A stretch of DNA of 64,000 bases from Lutibacter sp. (lineage in GTDB: Bacteria > Bacteroidota > Bacteroidia > Flavobacteriales > Flavobacteriaceae), in NCBI GenBank assembly GCA_002733665.1, contig NVWM01000027.1, positions 1-64,000 of the forward strand, given 5' to 3'. Every line of letters starts with the position of its first letter. Position 1 is the stretch's first letter. Made by a program: the position numbers and the translations under genes. This document shows, piece after piece, positions 16,161-24,517 of this stretch. A model generated the notes under the pieces. It was not told the DNA's origin, made no database searches, and saw only the letters and a list, made by a program, of their open reading frames with translations.

Positions 16161-18062
16161 TTAATTAATACTCAAAATTTCTAGTTTAGATTCTAGTTTA
16201 TCTAATCTATTAGATAGTTCATTCATATCATTAAGTTTTAATTCTATTTCTGTAATTCTTTCTTTCTGTTCTTTTAATATTTCTACCCATTCATTTGTTT
16301 TTAAGCCTACCGAAACATTTATTAAACTAGCTTTATTTCCATTAGATCCTGACCATGCTTTCCCAATTATTGACTTTAAATCTTTCAACTTTATATCTTT
16401 TGCAGAAACTGCTTTTGCATACCCATCATTATAACCTGATGCAACTATATAATCTCCAATTACTACATTACCCAATGTTAAAACAGGAACTTGCCCCATA
16501 AATCCAACCTTTTCAAAATCTTCTTTTCTATCTTCGTTAGGCATATTTCCTAATACAATGGGTGCTAGCGAAATTGACATTACTTGATCTGCATTTGAAG
16601 TATTTCTTGATATTTTCCCTCCTTTTACACCTACAACTTCTCCAAACATATATTTTTCTTCTGGATTTTCTTTTTCTAACCACTCAGCATAATCTGCCCC
16701 TTTTGACCCATAGATTACTCCTTGGTTCATAGCTACTTGTTTTGCTGAAAGAATTAATGGAACTAAGGCTATTTTCCAAGGGGTAGTTGGTAAAAATCCT
16801 GGGGTCCCGTTACGCATTCCCCAACCTATCATTGCGCCTATATCATCTCCTGCATCAGATGCCGCTGTAGGGTTCCAAAAACCATCAAAATCGAATGTAG
16901 GAAATGAACCTACGTTTAGATTAGGAAATGAGCCTGAATAAAAACTTAAAGATGGAGTAGATCCATCGTCCCAATCGTAATCTAAATCTGTCCAATCTAT
17001 ACTCAAAGATGGTGTAGATCCGTCATTCCAATTGACCGAAGGAGTTACTCCACCTGTTAACGAAGGTAATGCTCCCCCTGATATTACATTATCAAAATCA
17101 AAAACATCTATCAAATTTGCGAAATCTGGCACAGGAAATGACTCCCATAAGTCTCCTGCAAGCAAATCGTAACTTTCTACTCTTCCTGCAACATAATCTC
17201 CATTTCCATAAAACGTTATAAACCTATTTTTATAACCTAGCTTATTACTTGTATTGCCATGAATTCTAATCGCAATACCATCTGCTTTATTTCCATTTAA
17301 TGTATTTGTATTTTCAAAAAGTGCTATGTGGTTTGCTCCTGAACCTCCGCCAATATCATCCCCGCCTTTTACCACTAAATTTGCTAAAGTTGTATTGCCC
17401 TCTATACTCAAATCTCCTTTTAAAGTAGTATTACCTTCAACATCTAAATTTCCATCTAATAAAGAATTCCCTTCTACTGATAAGCCACTATTCATTAATG
17501 TTTCTCCTTCAATAACTAGATCATTTACAAAAGTTACAAGCCCGCCTACATTTAATGTTCCTGATAAATTTGATGGCTTTTGATTACTTACATTAAAATC
17601 ACCATTAAGAGTTGTTAACCCATCTACAGTTAAATTTCCTGTTGCCAAGATATTTCTATGAAAAGCAAATGGAGTAAACGTGAGTTTTTGTTCTCCCAAA
17701 GCAGTAAAAACACCACCTCCACTAAGGTCAATTTCAACTTTTAAATTTTTAGGAGTTCCATCCCATTCTATTTCGTTAAAACTATTCCCTGTAGGATTAC
17801 CTTCCCCTATAAAAAGGTTAATCATTCCAAAAGAATCGGTTGTAGTTGCTTGTGTTTCTTGATAGTCATTCGAACCATTATCGTTTATAATTGTAAAACG
17901 AATAACAATGGCTTTATTTGGATAAATATTACCCGAAATATCAACTCCAGGCAATTCTATTGTTTCTGGATTTAAAATTACGGCTTGATAACTTAATCCA
18001 TCAGTTTGAGAATATACTGTTGTGGATAAAAAAAATACGATTAAAAAATAAATTTTTTTCAT
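16161..18062 (-). CDS. Exported fibre-like surface protein with Peptidase_G2-like C-terminal region
   Basis: 633 residues with signal MKKIYFLIVFFLSTTVYSQ. An N-terminal domain (about 20-135, starting LSYQAVILNPET) of a type common in Bacteroidota surface proteins is followed by short repeats (about 138-225; LTVDGLTTLNGDF, LDVEGNTTLKGDL, LSIEGNTTLANL) suggestive of a beta-helical or fibrous stalk. A Gly/Ser/Pro/Asp-rich segment (about 325-390) with repeats of DDGSTPSLS follows. Near residue 445, VIYGSKGADYAEWLE resembles the start of Peptidase_G2 domains of phage tail/appendage proteins. The C-terminus is a short coiled coil (KERITEIELKLNDMNELSNR). It is the last gene of a cluster with a barrel protein and a T9SS cargo protein. 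Adhesion or a surface fibre is inference. Confidence 0.75.
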   Translation of the reverse strand: MKKIYFLIVFFLSTTVYSQTDGLSYQAVILNPETIELPGVDISGNIYPNKAIVIRFTIINDNGSNDYQETQATTTDSFGMINLFIGEGNPTGNSFNEIEWDGTPKNLKVEIDLSGGGVFTALGEQKLTFTPFAFHRNILATGNLTVDGLTTLNGDFNVSNQKPSNLSGTLNVGGLVTFVNDLVIEGETLMNSGLSVEGNSLLDGNLDVEGNTTLKGDLSIEGNTTLANLVVKGGDDIGGGSGANHIALFENTNTLNGNKADGIAIRIHGNTSNKLGYKNRFITFYGNGDYVAGRVESYDLLAGDLWESFPVPDFANLIDVFDFDNVISGGALPSLTGGVTPSVNWNDGSTPSLSIDWTDLDYDWDDGSTPSLSFYSGSFPNLNVGSFPTFDFDGFWNPTAASDAGDDIGAMIGWGMRNGTPGFLPTTPWKIALVPLILSAKQVAMNQGVIYGSKGADYAEWLEKENPEEKYMFGEVVGVKGGKISRNTSNADQVMSISLAPIVLGNMPNEDRKEDFEKVGFMGQVPVLTLGNVVIGDYIVASGYNDGYAKAVSAKDIKLKDLKSIIGKAWSGSNGNKASLINVSVGLKTNEWVEILKEQKERITEIELKLNDMNELSNRLDKLESKLEILSIN

Positions 18063-18069
18063 GATTGAT

Positions 18070-18744
18070 TTATTTGCTGATTAATTTTCTTTGATTCTCT
18101 TTTTTAGATTTCTTAAGGTTTATAATTAATCCAAATCCAATATCATGAGATTTGAATTTAATTCTTGCCTGATTACTGTGTGACGAATCATTTTTAAGTT
18201 GTTTACTCTTTCCGTATTTATATTGCAAAGAAATGTTTACAATATCTGATAATGGATACTCTAAAACGGCTCCTCCACGAAAAAAAATATTTGATTTATC
18301 AAAATCTTCTTCACCAACCAAATCATAAACATTATTATTTACTATTTGTGTTCCTTGCAACAAAAATTCAACTGAAGTTGTTCCTCTTAAGTAAAATGTC
18401 ATTTTCTTTATTTTTAACAGCTTAATATCTACGCCTGCTAAAAAACCTAAATATGTTGTCTCCCATTCATAATAATTATTTACAGCATTATCGCTTCCTA
18501 TAGTGCCATAGCTATTCATGCTTGTCCCCACTAAAACGTGTAAAAAATCTTTTATGGCATTTTTTCTAAACCCTAAAAATATATAATTTTGTGTTGTTCC
18601 TTGTAGGTTTTCTAACTTAGTTCCTTGTGAGTCTTTAAACTCAAAAGACGTCATTGATTTACCTGATTCAAGTATAATTTGTTGTGCATTCACTTGAATA
18701 TTCAGAAAAGAAAATAAGACTAATAAACTGTAAAAATATTTCAT
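18070..18744 (-). CDS. Small outer-membrane beta-barrel protein
   Basis: 224 residues with signal peptide MKYFYSLLVLFSFLNIQVNA. The rest shows alternating amphipathic strands (IFFRGGAVLEYPLSDIVNIS, LQYKYGKSK) and a penultimate strand KSHDIGFGLIINL, as in eight- to ten-stranded outer-membrane barrels. There are seven bases to the fibre-like gene and six to the T9SS protein upstream, so translation is probably coupled. It may anchor or help export the neighbours; no family name can be given with confidence. Confidence 0.7.
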   Translation of the reverse strand: MKYFYSLLVLFSFLNIQVNAQQIILESGKSMTSFEFKDSQGTKLENLQGTTQNYIFLGFRKNAIKDFLHVLVGTSMNSYGTIGSDNAVNNYYEWETTYLGFLAGVDIKLLKIKKMTFYLRGTTSVEFLLQGTQIVNNNVYDLVGEEDFDKSNIFFRGGAVLEYPLSDIVNISLQYKYGKSKQLKNDSSHSNQARIKFKSHDIGFGLIINLKKSKKENQRKLISK

Positions 18745-18750
18745 AATTAT

Positions 18751-19254
18751 TTATTCTTTAATTAATCGAACTGAGAATTTTTTATTTTCTGAAGTGACAT
18801 TTAAAAAGTAAATTCCTGTTGATAAGGATGACATATTAACTTGTTTACTCCTAGAAGGTCCATAATTTTTATTTGAAATCAATTTACCCGTAATATCAAA
18901 AAGTGTAACTTCAAATGATGTTTTTAAAACATCATTAAATAAGATAGTTATATGATTTCTTACTGGATTTGGATATGCGACAACGTTTAAATCATTAATT
19001 ACATCAGTAATTACCTCTATTTTAATTGGCGGTTGCTGAAATCCCTGTCTAATACCATACGAATCTTTAACAAAAGTCCCTATAACACTATTTTGCCCTA
19101 CACTTTGACTGATATAAAAATTATTATCATTAACAGTTAATTCAATGGAACTCCCTGAAACTCCAACTGTAGATCTCTTTAAGTTCTGTGCTATTATATT
19201 AATACTAACTAAACACAAAATAGCGCATACAAAACTAAACTTATTAACTTTCAT
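18751..19254 (-). CDS. Small T9SS cargo protein with type A sorting domain
   Basis: 167 residues. An N-terminal signal peptide (MKVNKFSFVCAILCLVSINIIAQ) is followed by a short beta-rich module (FYISQSVGQNSVIGTF, IRQGFQQPP), and then a type A T9SS sorting domain from about residue 92 (VVAYPNPVRNHITI, LFDITGKLI, LSTGIYFLNV, ending KFSVRLIKE). The sorting domain directs export across the outer membrane and surface attachment. The QSVGQ and RQGFQQP module is recurrent in Bacteroidota next to fibre-like proteins, which matches the arrangement here. Its small size suggests a structural or capping role rather than an enzyme. Confidence 0.82.
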   Translation of the reverse strand: MKVNKFSFVCAILCLVSINIIAQNLKRSTVGVSGSSIELTVNDNNFYISQSVGQNSVIGTFVKDSYGIRQGFQQPPIKIEVITDVINDLNVVAYPNPVRNHITILFNDVLKTSFEVTLFDITGKLISNKNYGPSRSKQVNMSSLSTGIYFLNVTSENKKFSVRLIKE

Positions 19255-19361
19255 AATTAATGGGCTTTAAAATAATACCATAAAATATATTACACCAAAA
19301 ATATTAAATAATAATAGATAAAACAATAGGTAAGAGTACTTAACTTACTAAGGTTCACACC

Positions 19362-19988
19362 TTAATAAGCATTTTTATTTTGATAAACCCATTTAATTAA
19401 ACTATTATTTTCGGGTTTTAATTGGAGTTTTTTACAGATGTTATATCGATGAGAATGAATTGTTTTAACCGAAACAAATAACATTTCAGCAATTTTTTTC
19501 GATGTTTTCCCAGTAGCAATTAACTTGAGAATATTTACTTCGGATTTTGTGAATTCTGGATGTTTTTTTTGATTATTAGCACGGTATTTATCTATCGAAT
19601 TACTATAAAATTTTTCGTTATTTAAGACAGCGATTATACATTTGGTAATTTCATCAACAGAAAATTCTTTTAGTAAGTAGCCATAAATATCTAAATCTTG
19701 AATTTCATTAAAAAATATTTTTTCTTTATGAAGTGTCAAAATTATTATTTTTGTTTTATTGGTAGTCAATCGCAATTTTCGTACAACTTCAATCCCATCT
19801 AAAAAAGGCATTTCAATGTCTAAAATAGCAATATCCGGACTTTTGTGTGCTATTTTCTGGAGTGCGTCTGCACCGTTATTAACTGTGGTAATTTCGGCTC
19901 TAGGAAACTCATTTTTAATAACAGCAACAATACCTTCCAACAAAATCGGATGATCATCTGCCACAACAATTGTAAATTCTTTTTGCAT
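19362..19988 (-). CDS. LuxR/NarL-family response regulator
   Basis: 208 residues. The receiver domain (1-120) has the acidic pair Asp11/Asp12, phospho-acceptor Asp57 (AILDIEMPF), Thr at ILTLH and Lys at LLKEF. A C-terminal helix-turn-helix follows (about 143-205; TKSEVNILKLIATGKTSKKI, then AEMLFVSVKTIHSHRYNICK). It activates or represses target promoters after phosphorylation. The start codon immediately follows the histidine-kinase stop, so the two form a two-component system. The downstream T9SS, barrel and fibre genes on the same strand are the obvious candidate targets, though this is inference from position. Confidence 0.92.
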   Translation of the reverse strand: MQKEFTIVVADDHPILLEGIVAVIKNEFPRAEITTVNNGADALQKIAHKSPDIAILDIEMPFLDGIEVVRKLRLTTNKTKIIILTLHKEKIFFNEIQDLDIYGYLLKEFSVDEITKCIIAVLNNEKFYSNSIDKYRANNQKKHPEFTKSEVNILKLIATGKTSKKIAEMLFVSVKTIHSHRYNICKKLQLKPENNSLIKWVYQNKNAY

Positions 19989-21773
19989 TTACTTATATAA
20001 AGTGATTTTAATTTTCGTCCCTTTTAGAAGTCCAGTATCAAACTCTATTTTACCTTTTAAATAATCAACTCTTTCAATTAATGATTGCAAACCTAAAGTT
20101 TTAAATTTAGTTTTTGCTTTTTCTAATCTAAATCCTTTACCATTATCTTGAACAGTTAAAACTATAACATCTTCATTATTCACTACTGAAATTTTGGATG
20201 CACTAGCCTCACTATGCTTAATAATATTATTTATACATTCTTGAATAATTCTATACAAATAAATTTCTTCTTCTTTTTTCAAAGACTTGTCAATATTTTG
20301 AACATCTTCAGAAAAGAAAATACCAGTAACATCATTAACTTCATTTACCATATTAATTATGGCTTTGGTAATTCCAACTTTTTCTAATTCTACAGGGTGA
20401 AGATTTCGAGATAACGCACGTATATTCTCTATTGTTTTATCGATCAATTTAGGTGCTTTTTCAACATCTATTTTTACTGAATGCTTTATTAATAATAAAT
20501 CTTGACCAATACCATCATGCAATTCTTTTGCGATGCTTTTTCGTTCATTTTCTTGTGCAACTATTAACTGATGTGCAAATTTTTGCTGCATTACCAACTT
20601 TTTTTGGGCAAATGATTTTGAACGAAAAGCAACAAACAAGCCAAAAACAAATAGTAAACCAAGCCCTCCAAATAATAGCCATTGTGTCTTTATCTTGCTT
20701 ACGGCATCTAATAGTTTTATCTCGTTTTGCTGTTCTATAATTTGAGTATCTCTTTTTTCGGTTTCGTAAAGTGTTTGATAATAACTCAAACCTCGTGCTT
20801 TTTTAAGTCCAGTAATAGAATCTTTTATTGTAGTATAATTTTTATAATATTGATATGCTTTTTCATCATTACCTAAAGTTTCGTACACTTTAGCCAAAAA
20901 CTGAGATGCTTGTTGTAAACCATCAAATTGTTTAGTTTCTGATTTATATTTAAAAAAATCTATCCCCCTTTTTAAAGCTAGATTGTATTCTTTTTTCGCA
21001 AATGAAAATCGCATATATGCTTCTTTATAAAAAGAAATAGAATTTCCTGGCGATTTTTTTCGTGGTTCTTTTTCAAGTAATTCAATATATGTTTTAGCAT
21101 TTTCTATGTCGTTAATTTCAGAATATGCAATTACCATAGCAGACAAATACACTGGTTTATAATAGGCTTTATATTTAGATTTTTCAATATTTTCAAGGGC
21201 TAATTTAATGAAAGGCACACGTTCACTTAATCTATCTCTATTTCTTAACTCTAAGGAATAATTAAAATAAATTTGAGATAAAAACAAATAATGTTCTTCT
21301 TTTTTTGCAAGTTCAATTGCTTCCTTTCGTTCTCTTTCAGCTTCTTCATAAAATCCGTTTTCCGAATACAAACTAATCATAACGTTCTTTACATTAATAA
21401 TAGAATTATTACTTTTAGATTCTTTGAAAAATGGAATTGACTTTTGTAAATTTTCAGAAGATTTACTTAATTTTCCTTGAGAGTAAAACACCATACCTAA
21501 GCCCATGTAAATTTCTCCAATTGCTTCTATATCGGTAGTCTTTACAGCATGCTTCAATGCTTCCTCATAAAATAACAAGGATTCATCATATTTAGCCATA
21601 TGAAAATGAATCAAGCCTCCTGCTTTGTAAAAGTTTGATAACCTTCTAGGTTTTTTGACCTTTAGGATGTGATGCTTTTTAAAATCATCAAAAATGCTTT
21701 TTGAAGTATCTAAATCGCCTTTAACTCCCGAATAATAATACATTCTATTAACCACATGGTGCTGCAACATCAA
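19989..21773 (-). CDS. TPR-containing sensor histidine kinase, main part (5' end shifted out of frame)
   Basis: Up to 594 residues. TPR-like repeats occupy about 1-330 (LIHFHMAKYDESLLFYEEAL, IYMGLGMVFYSQGKLSKSSE). A transmembrane helix (WLLFGGLGLLFVFGLFVAF, about 362-380), a HisKA_3 dimerisation domain with phospho-His in AKELHDGIGQD (about 412) and a HATPase_c domain (NNIIKHSEAS, VQDNGKGFRLE) follow. The family autophosphorylates and passes phosphate to NarL-type regulators such as the one encoded next. The signal peptide and first TPR residues are on a separate frame at 21748-21999. Removing one C from the GCACCATG near 21755 would join the two into one normal protein. Without that, this part has no export signal and should misfold or be inactive. 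Confidence 0.85.
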   Translation of the reverse strand: MMLQHHVVNRMYYYSGVKGDLDTSKSIFDDFKKHHILKVKKPRRLSNFYKAGGLIHFHMAKYDESLLFYEEALKHAVKTTDIEAIGEIYMGLGMVFYSQGKLSKSSENLQKSIPFFKESKSNNSIINVKNVMISLYSENGFYEEAERERKEAIELAKKEEHYLFLSQIYFNYSLELRNRDRLSERVPFIKLALENIEKSKYKAYYKPVYLSAMVIAYSEINDIENAKTYIELLEKEPRKKSPGNSISFYKEAYMRFSFAKKEYNLALKRGIDFFKYKSETKQFDGLQQASQFLAKVYETLGNDEKAYQYYKNYTTIKDSITGLKKARGLSYYQTLYETEKRDTQIIEQQNEIKLLDAVSKIKTQWLLFGGLGLLFVFGLFVAFRSKSFAQKKLVMQQKFAHQLIVAQENERKSIAKELHDGIGQDLLLIKHSVKIDVEKAPKLIDKTIENIRALSRNLHPVELEKVGITKAIINMVNEVNDVTGIFFSEDVQNIDKSLKKEEEIYLYRIIQECINNIIKHSEASASKISVVNNEDVIVLTVQDNGKGFRLEKAKTKFKTLGLQSLIERVDYLKGKIEFDTGLLKGTKIKITLYK

Positions 21774-21999
21774 CGGTATCTTGCGCTATAGCATAAGCAA
21801 TAGTAACTTTTGTAATTGAATCAAAATTATATCCTTGCTGTCTCCAAGTAATAGTAGCTAAACTATCTAACAACTTAATACGTTCCTTACTTTTTGAATT
21901 TGATATCTTTTGCTCTAATTCCTTTATTATGTCCTTATCAATTTGTGCATTCAATGAAATGTTAAAGACAATAAAAATAAATAGTAGTGTTTTTTTCAT
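21748..21999 (-). pseudogene. 5' fragment of the TPR sensor histidine kinase (signal peptide and first repeat)
   Basis: 83 residues: signal peptide MKKTLLFIFIVFNISLNAQ and the start of the sensor region (KSKERIKLLDSLATITWRQQ). The frame ends at DTVDVAAPCG and a TAA. The continuation of the sensor (HVVNRMYYYSGVKGDLDTSK) is in the next frame and overlaps it by 26 bases. This is the pattern of a single-base insertion in one original gene. A programmed frameshift or a base-calling error remain possible. Confidence 0.7.
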
Positions 22000-22103
22000 A
22001 AAAAATTAAATCACATTGAGCAAAAAATCACCCCAATTAATTCTTAAATATATAAAATAAATTTTACCTAAAATAGAATGATTGGGTTTATTACTTTTGC
22101 AAA

Positions 22104-22412
22104 ATGACTTTAAAGTTTTTCTCACATTACGGCTTACACTTTATTTTTCCAGCAATCATTGCTTTTATTTTCTTTAGGAAACAATGGTTAAAAGTGTATG
22201 TTATTTTTATTGTTACAATGCTTGTAGATTTAGATCACTTATTAGCAAACCCAATTTTTGACCCAAATAGATGTAGTATCAATTTTCACCCTCTTCACTC
22301 CTATTTTGCTATTGGAGTATACGCTTTAGGAACTTTTTTTAAACCAACTCGAATTGTTGCAATTGGTTTGTTACTGCATATACTTGCTGATGCTGTGGAT
22401 TGTTTATTTTAA
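22104..22412 (+). CDS. DUF6122-like small integral membrane protein
   Basis: 102 residues with three or four hydrophobic segments (GLHFIFPAIIAFIFF, VYVIFIVTMLVDLDHLL, SYFAIGVYALGTFF, IVAIGLLLHILADAVDCL). The conserved His and Asp positions (HYGLHF, DLDHLLANP, HPLHSY, HILAD) resemble membrane-bound metal-dependent hydrolase-like families, but no activity is known; flavobacterial homologues are filed as DUF6122. A TACTTTTG box (22092-22099) ends five bases before the ATG, so the transcript might be leaderless. No TTG box accompanies it. The 3' end overlaps trpA, convergent, by nine bases. Confidence 0.72.
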   Translation: MTLKFFSHYGLHFIFPAIIAFIFFRKQWLKVYVIFIVTMLVDLDHLLANPIFDPNRCSINFHPLHSYFAIGVYALGTFFKPTRIVAIGLLLHILADAVDCLF

Positions 22413-23171
22413 AATTCCATCAGTAAACTCATCAATTTTCTCAACACCATTTGACTCTAAAAACTTAATAAAAGCAGAACCAATAATAGCACCATTCACA
22501 TACTTGCATACAGTATCGAAAGTTGTTTTATTTGAGATTCCAAAACCTACAATTAACGCACTTTTTAAATTCATCGCTTTGATACGTTCAAAATAGGTGA
22601 TTTGATCTTGAGAAATCTCTCCTTTTGCTCCAGTTATTGAAGCAGAAGCAACTACATAAATAAACGTTTCTGTCAATGCATCAATCTTTCTAATACGCTC
22701 TTCTGAAGTTTGAGGAGTGATTAAAAACACATTCGAAATACCATATTTTGCAAACAACTTTTTATAATGATTCTCATACTCAAGCATTGGTAAGTCTGGT
22801 AAAATCACAGTTTCAATTCCGCAAGCAACACATTGCTCACAAAAACGCTCTTCACCATATTTCAACACTTGATTTAGATAACCCATCAATACTAAAGGAG
22901 TTTTAACTTCGTCTTTAACAGCTATTAATTGGTCAAAAATAATATCGAGATTAATACCATTATTCAAAGCAACCTCACTACTATGTTGGATTGTTGGGCC
23001 ATCAGCCAAAGGATCAGAATAAGGCAGTCCTACTTCAATAAAATCAATACCGTTTACTTCTAAACTTTTGATTATAGAAACAGTATCATTCAATTGTGGA
23101 AATCCAGCAGTAAAAAATACTGAACACAGATTTTTATCTTTATTTTTAAATAATTCTTTTAATGAGTTCAT
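22404..23171 (-). CDS. trpA: Tryptophan synthase alpha subunit
   Basis: 255 residues. Cleaves indole-3-glycerol phosphate to indole and glyceraldehyde 3-phosphate, passing indole to TrpB. The catalytic Glu in FIEVGLPYSDPLADGPTIQ and the catalytic Asp region LPDLPMLEY are present. The phosphate-binding loop region (VGFGISNKTTF, GAIIGSAFIKF) is also present. It is the last gene of the trp operon, 86 bp after trpB, with a palindromic element in the gap. No terminator was found downstream; its end overlaps the DUF6122-like gene. Confidence 0.97.
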   Translation of the reverse strand: MNSLKELFKNKDKNLCSVFFTAGFPQLNDTVSIIKSLEVNGIDFIEVGLPYSDPLADGPTIQHSSEVALNNGINLDIIFDQLIAVKDEVKTPLVLMGYLNQVLKYGEERFCEQCVACGIETVILPDLPMLEYENHYKKLFAKYGISNVFLITPQTSEERIRKIDALTETFIYVVASASITGAKGEISQDQITYFERIKAMNLKSALIVGFGISNKTTFDTVCKYVNGAIIGSAFIKFLESNGVEKIDEFTDGILK

Positions 23172-23188
23172 GCCAATTTTATTTATTA

Positions 23189-23250
23189 GTCATTCCGAAC
23201 TTGTTTCGGAATCCCATCCTTATGAGACCCTGAAACAAGTTCAGGGTGAC
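23189..23250. repeat. Palindromic element (GAACTTGTTTC type) in the trpA-trpB gap
   Basis: From GTCATTCCGAACTTGTTTCG to CCTGAAACAAGTTCAGGGTG and AC. It is three bases shorter than the in-gene copies at 15813-15879 and 24865-24931 but otherwise of the same type and built from the same two arms. Confidence 0.88.
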
Positions 23251-23257
23251 GTAAATT

Positions 23258-24442
23258 TTATTTCAAATTCTTAATATAAGTTTCTAAATCTTTATCTCCT
23301 CTTCCTGACAAATTAACCACAACAACCTGATTTTTCTTAAAATCAAGCTTTGGTAGAACAGCCAAAGCATGAGCTGATTCCAATGCAGGAATAATTCCTT
23401 CTATTCTTGTCAATTCATAAGCCGCATCCAAGGCTTCTTGATCTGTTGCATTCATAAATACTGCTCGTTTACTTTCGTTTAAAAACGCATGTAAAGGCCC
23501 TATTCCAGGATAATCAAGTCCAGCAGATAATGAGTAAGGTTCTATTACTTGGCCATATTCATCTTGCATTAATATTGTTTTACTTCCGTGTAAGACACCT
23601 ACTTCTCCCAAAACAGAAGTCGCGGCACTTTCTCCACTATAAACTCCTAATCCTGCTGCTTCTACAGCAATTAATTCGACATCTTCATCATCTAAAAAAT
23701 GATAAAATGCTCCAGCTGCATTTGAACCTCCACCAACACAAGCAATGACAGAATCTGGTTTTTCTTGTCCTGTTTGTTCTAATAATTGCGCTCTAATTTC
23801 TTTACTAATCACAGATTGCAATCTCGCTACCATATCAGGATATGGATGAGGACCAACTACAGAACCTATCAAATAATAAGTATCTTCTGGATTCCCAATC
23901 CAATCACGAATTGCTTCATTAGTTGCATCTTTCAACGTTTTACTTCCACTTATTGCTGGAACCACTTTTGCTCCAAGCATTTTCATTCTCGCAACATTTG
24001 GCGCTTGTCTTTTTATATCAACTTCACCCATAAAAACAACACACTCTAGATTCATTAGCGCACAAACTGTTGCTGTAGCAACGCCATGTTGTCCAGCGCC
24101 AGTTTCGGCAATGATGCGTTTTTTTCCTAAATGTTTGGCGATTAATATTTGTCCAATTGTATTGTTAACTTTATGCGCTCCTGTATGATTTAAATCTTCT
24201 CTTTTAAGATAGATATGTGCTCCATATTTCTCTGACAATCTTTTTGCCAAATACAATGGTGTAGGGCGACCAACATAATCTTTTAATAAGTATTTGAACT
24301 CTTTTTGGAACTCTTCAGATTCCATAATTTTCAAATAATTATCTTCCAATTCTTTTACATTTGGATATAACAATTCTGGAATAAAAGCACCTCCAAACTG
24401 CCCGTAGTATCCATTTTTATCTACTTGAAATTTTGATTTCAT
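23258..24442 (-). CDS. trpB: Tryptophan synthase beta subunit
   Basis: 394 residues, the usual length. A pyridoxal-phosphate enzyme that condenses indole with serine. The PLP lysine is in [29 protein letters not shown] and the phosphate-binding glycine loop [15 protein letters not shown] are present, as is the C-terminal [13 protein letters not shown]. The N-terminus ([20 protein letters not shown]) is the classical TrpB1 type, which forms the alpha2beta2 complex with TrpA. It follows trpF in the operon, separated by a palindromic element. Confidence 0.98.
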   Translation of the reverse strand: MKSKFQVDKNGYYGQFGGAFIPELLYPNVKELEDNYLKIMESEEFQKEFKYLLKDYVGRPTPLYLAKRLSEKYGAHIYLKREDLNHTGAHKVNNTIGQILIAKHLGKKRIIAETGAGQHGVATATVCALMNLECVVFMGEVDIKRQAPNVARMKMLGAKVVPAISGSKTLKDATNEAIRDWIGNPEDTYYLIGSVVGPHPYPDMVARLQSVISKEIRAQLLEQTGQEKPDSVIACVGGGSNAAGAFYHFLDDEDVELIAVEAAGLGVYSGESAATSVLGEVGVLHGSKTILMQDEYGQVIEPYSLSAGLDYPGIGPLHAFLNESKRAVFMNATDQEALDAAYELTRIEGIIPALESAHALAVLPKLDFKKNQVVVVNLSGRGDKDLETYIKNLK

Positions 24443-24460
24443 TTCTTTACATTGATTTTT

Positions 24461-24516
24461 GTCCGTTCGAGCGGAGTCGAGAACTTAATAACCTCTCGAC
24501 TCCGCTCGAGGAGACA
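24461..24516. repeat. Palindromic element (CGAGCGGAGTCG type) in the trpB-trpF gap
   Basis: GTCCGTTCGAGCGGAGTCGA and its near-complement CTCGACTCCGCTCGAGGAGA about ten bases apart make a long hairpin. It is the same type as the elements at 57967-58047 and in metH (527-623). Confidence 0.88.
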
Positions 24517-24517
24517 C

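Noticed and set aside
23068-23274. Open plus-strand frame across the trpA start and the repeat
   Set aside because: Its reading (HSELVSESH, LKQVQGD) is only the translation of the palindromic element and the complement of trpA. It helped recognise the element's peptide form but is not a gene.
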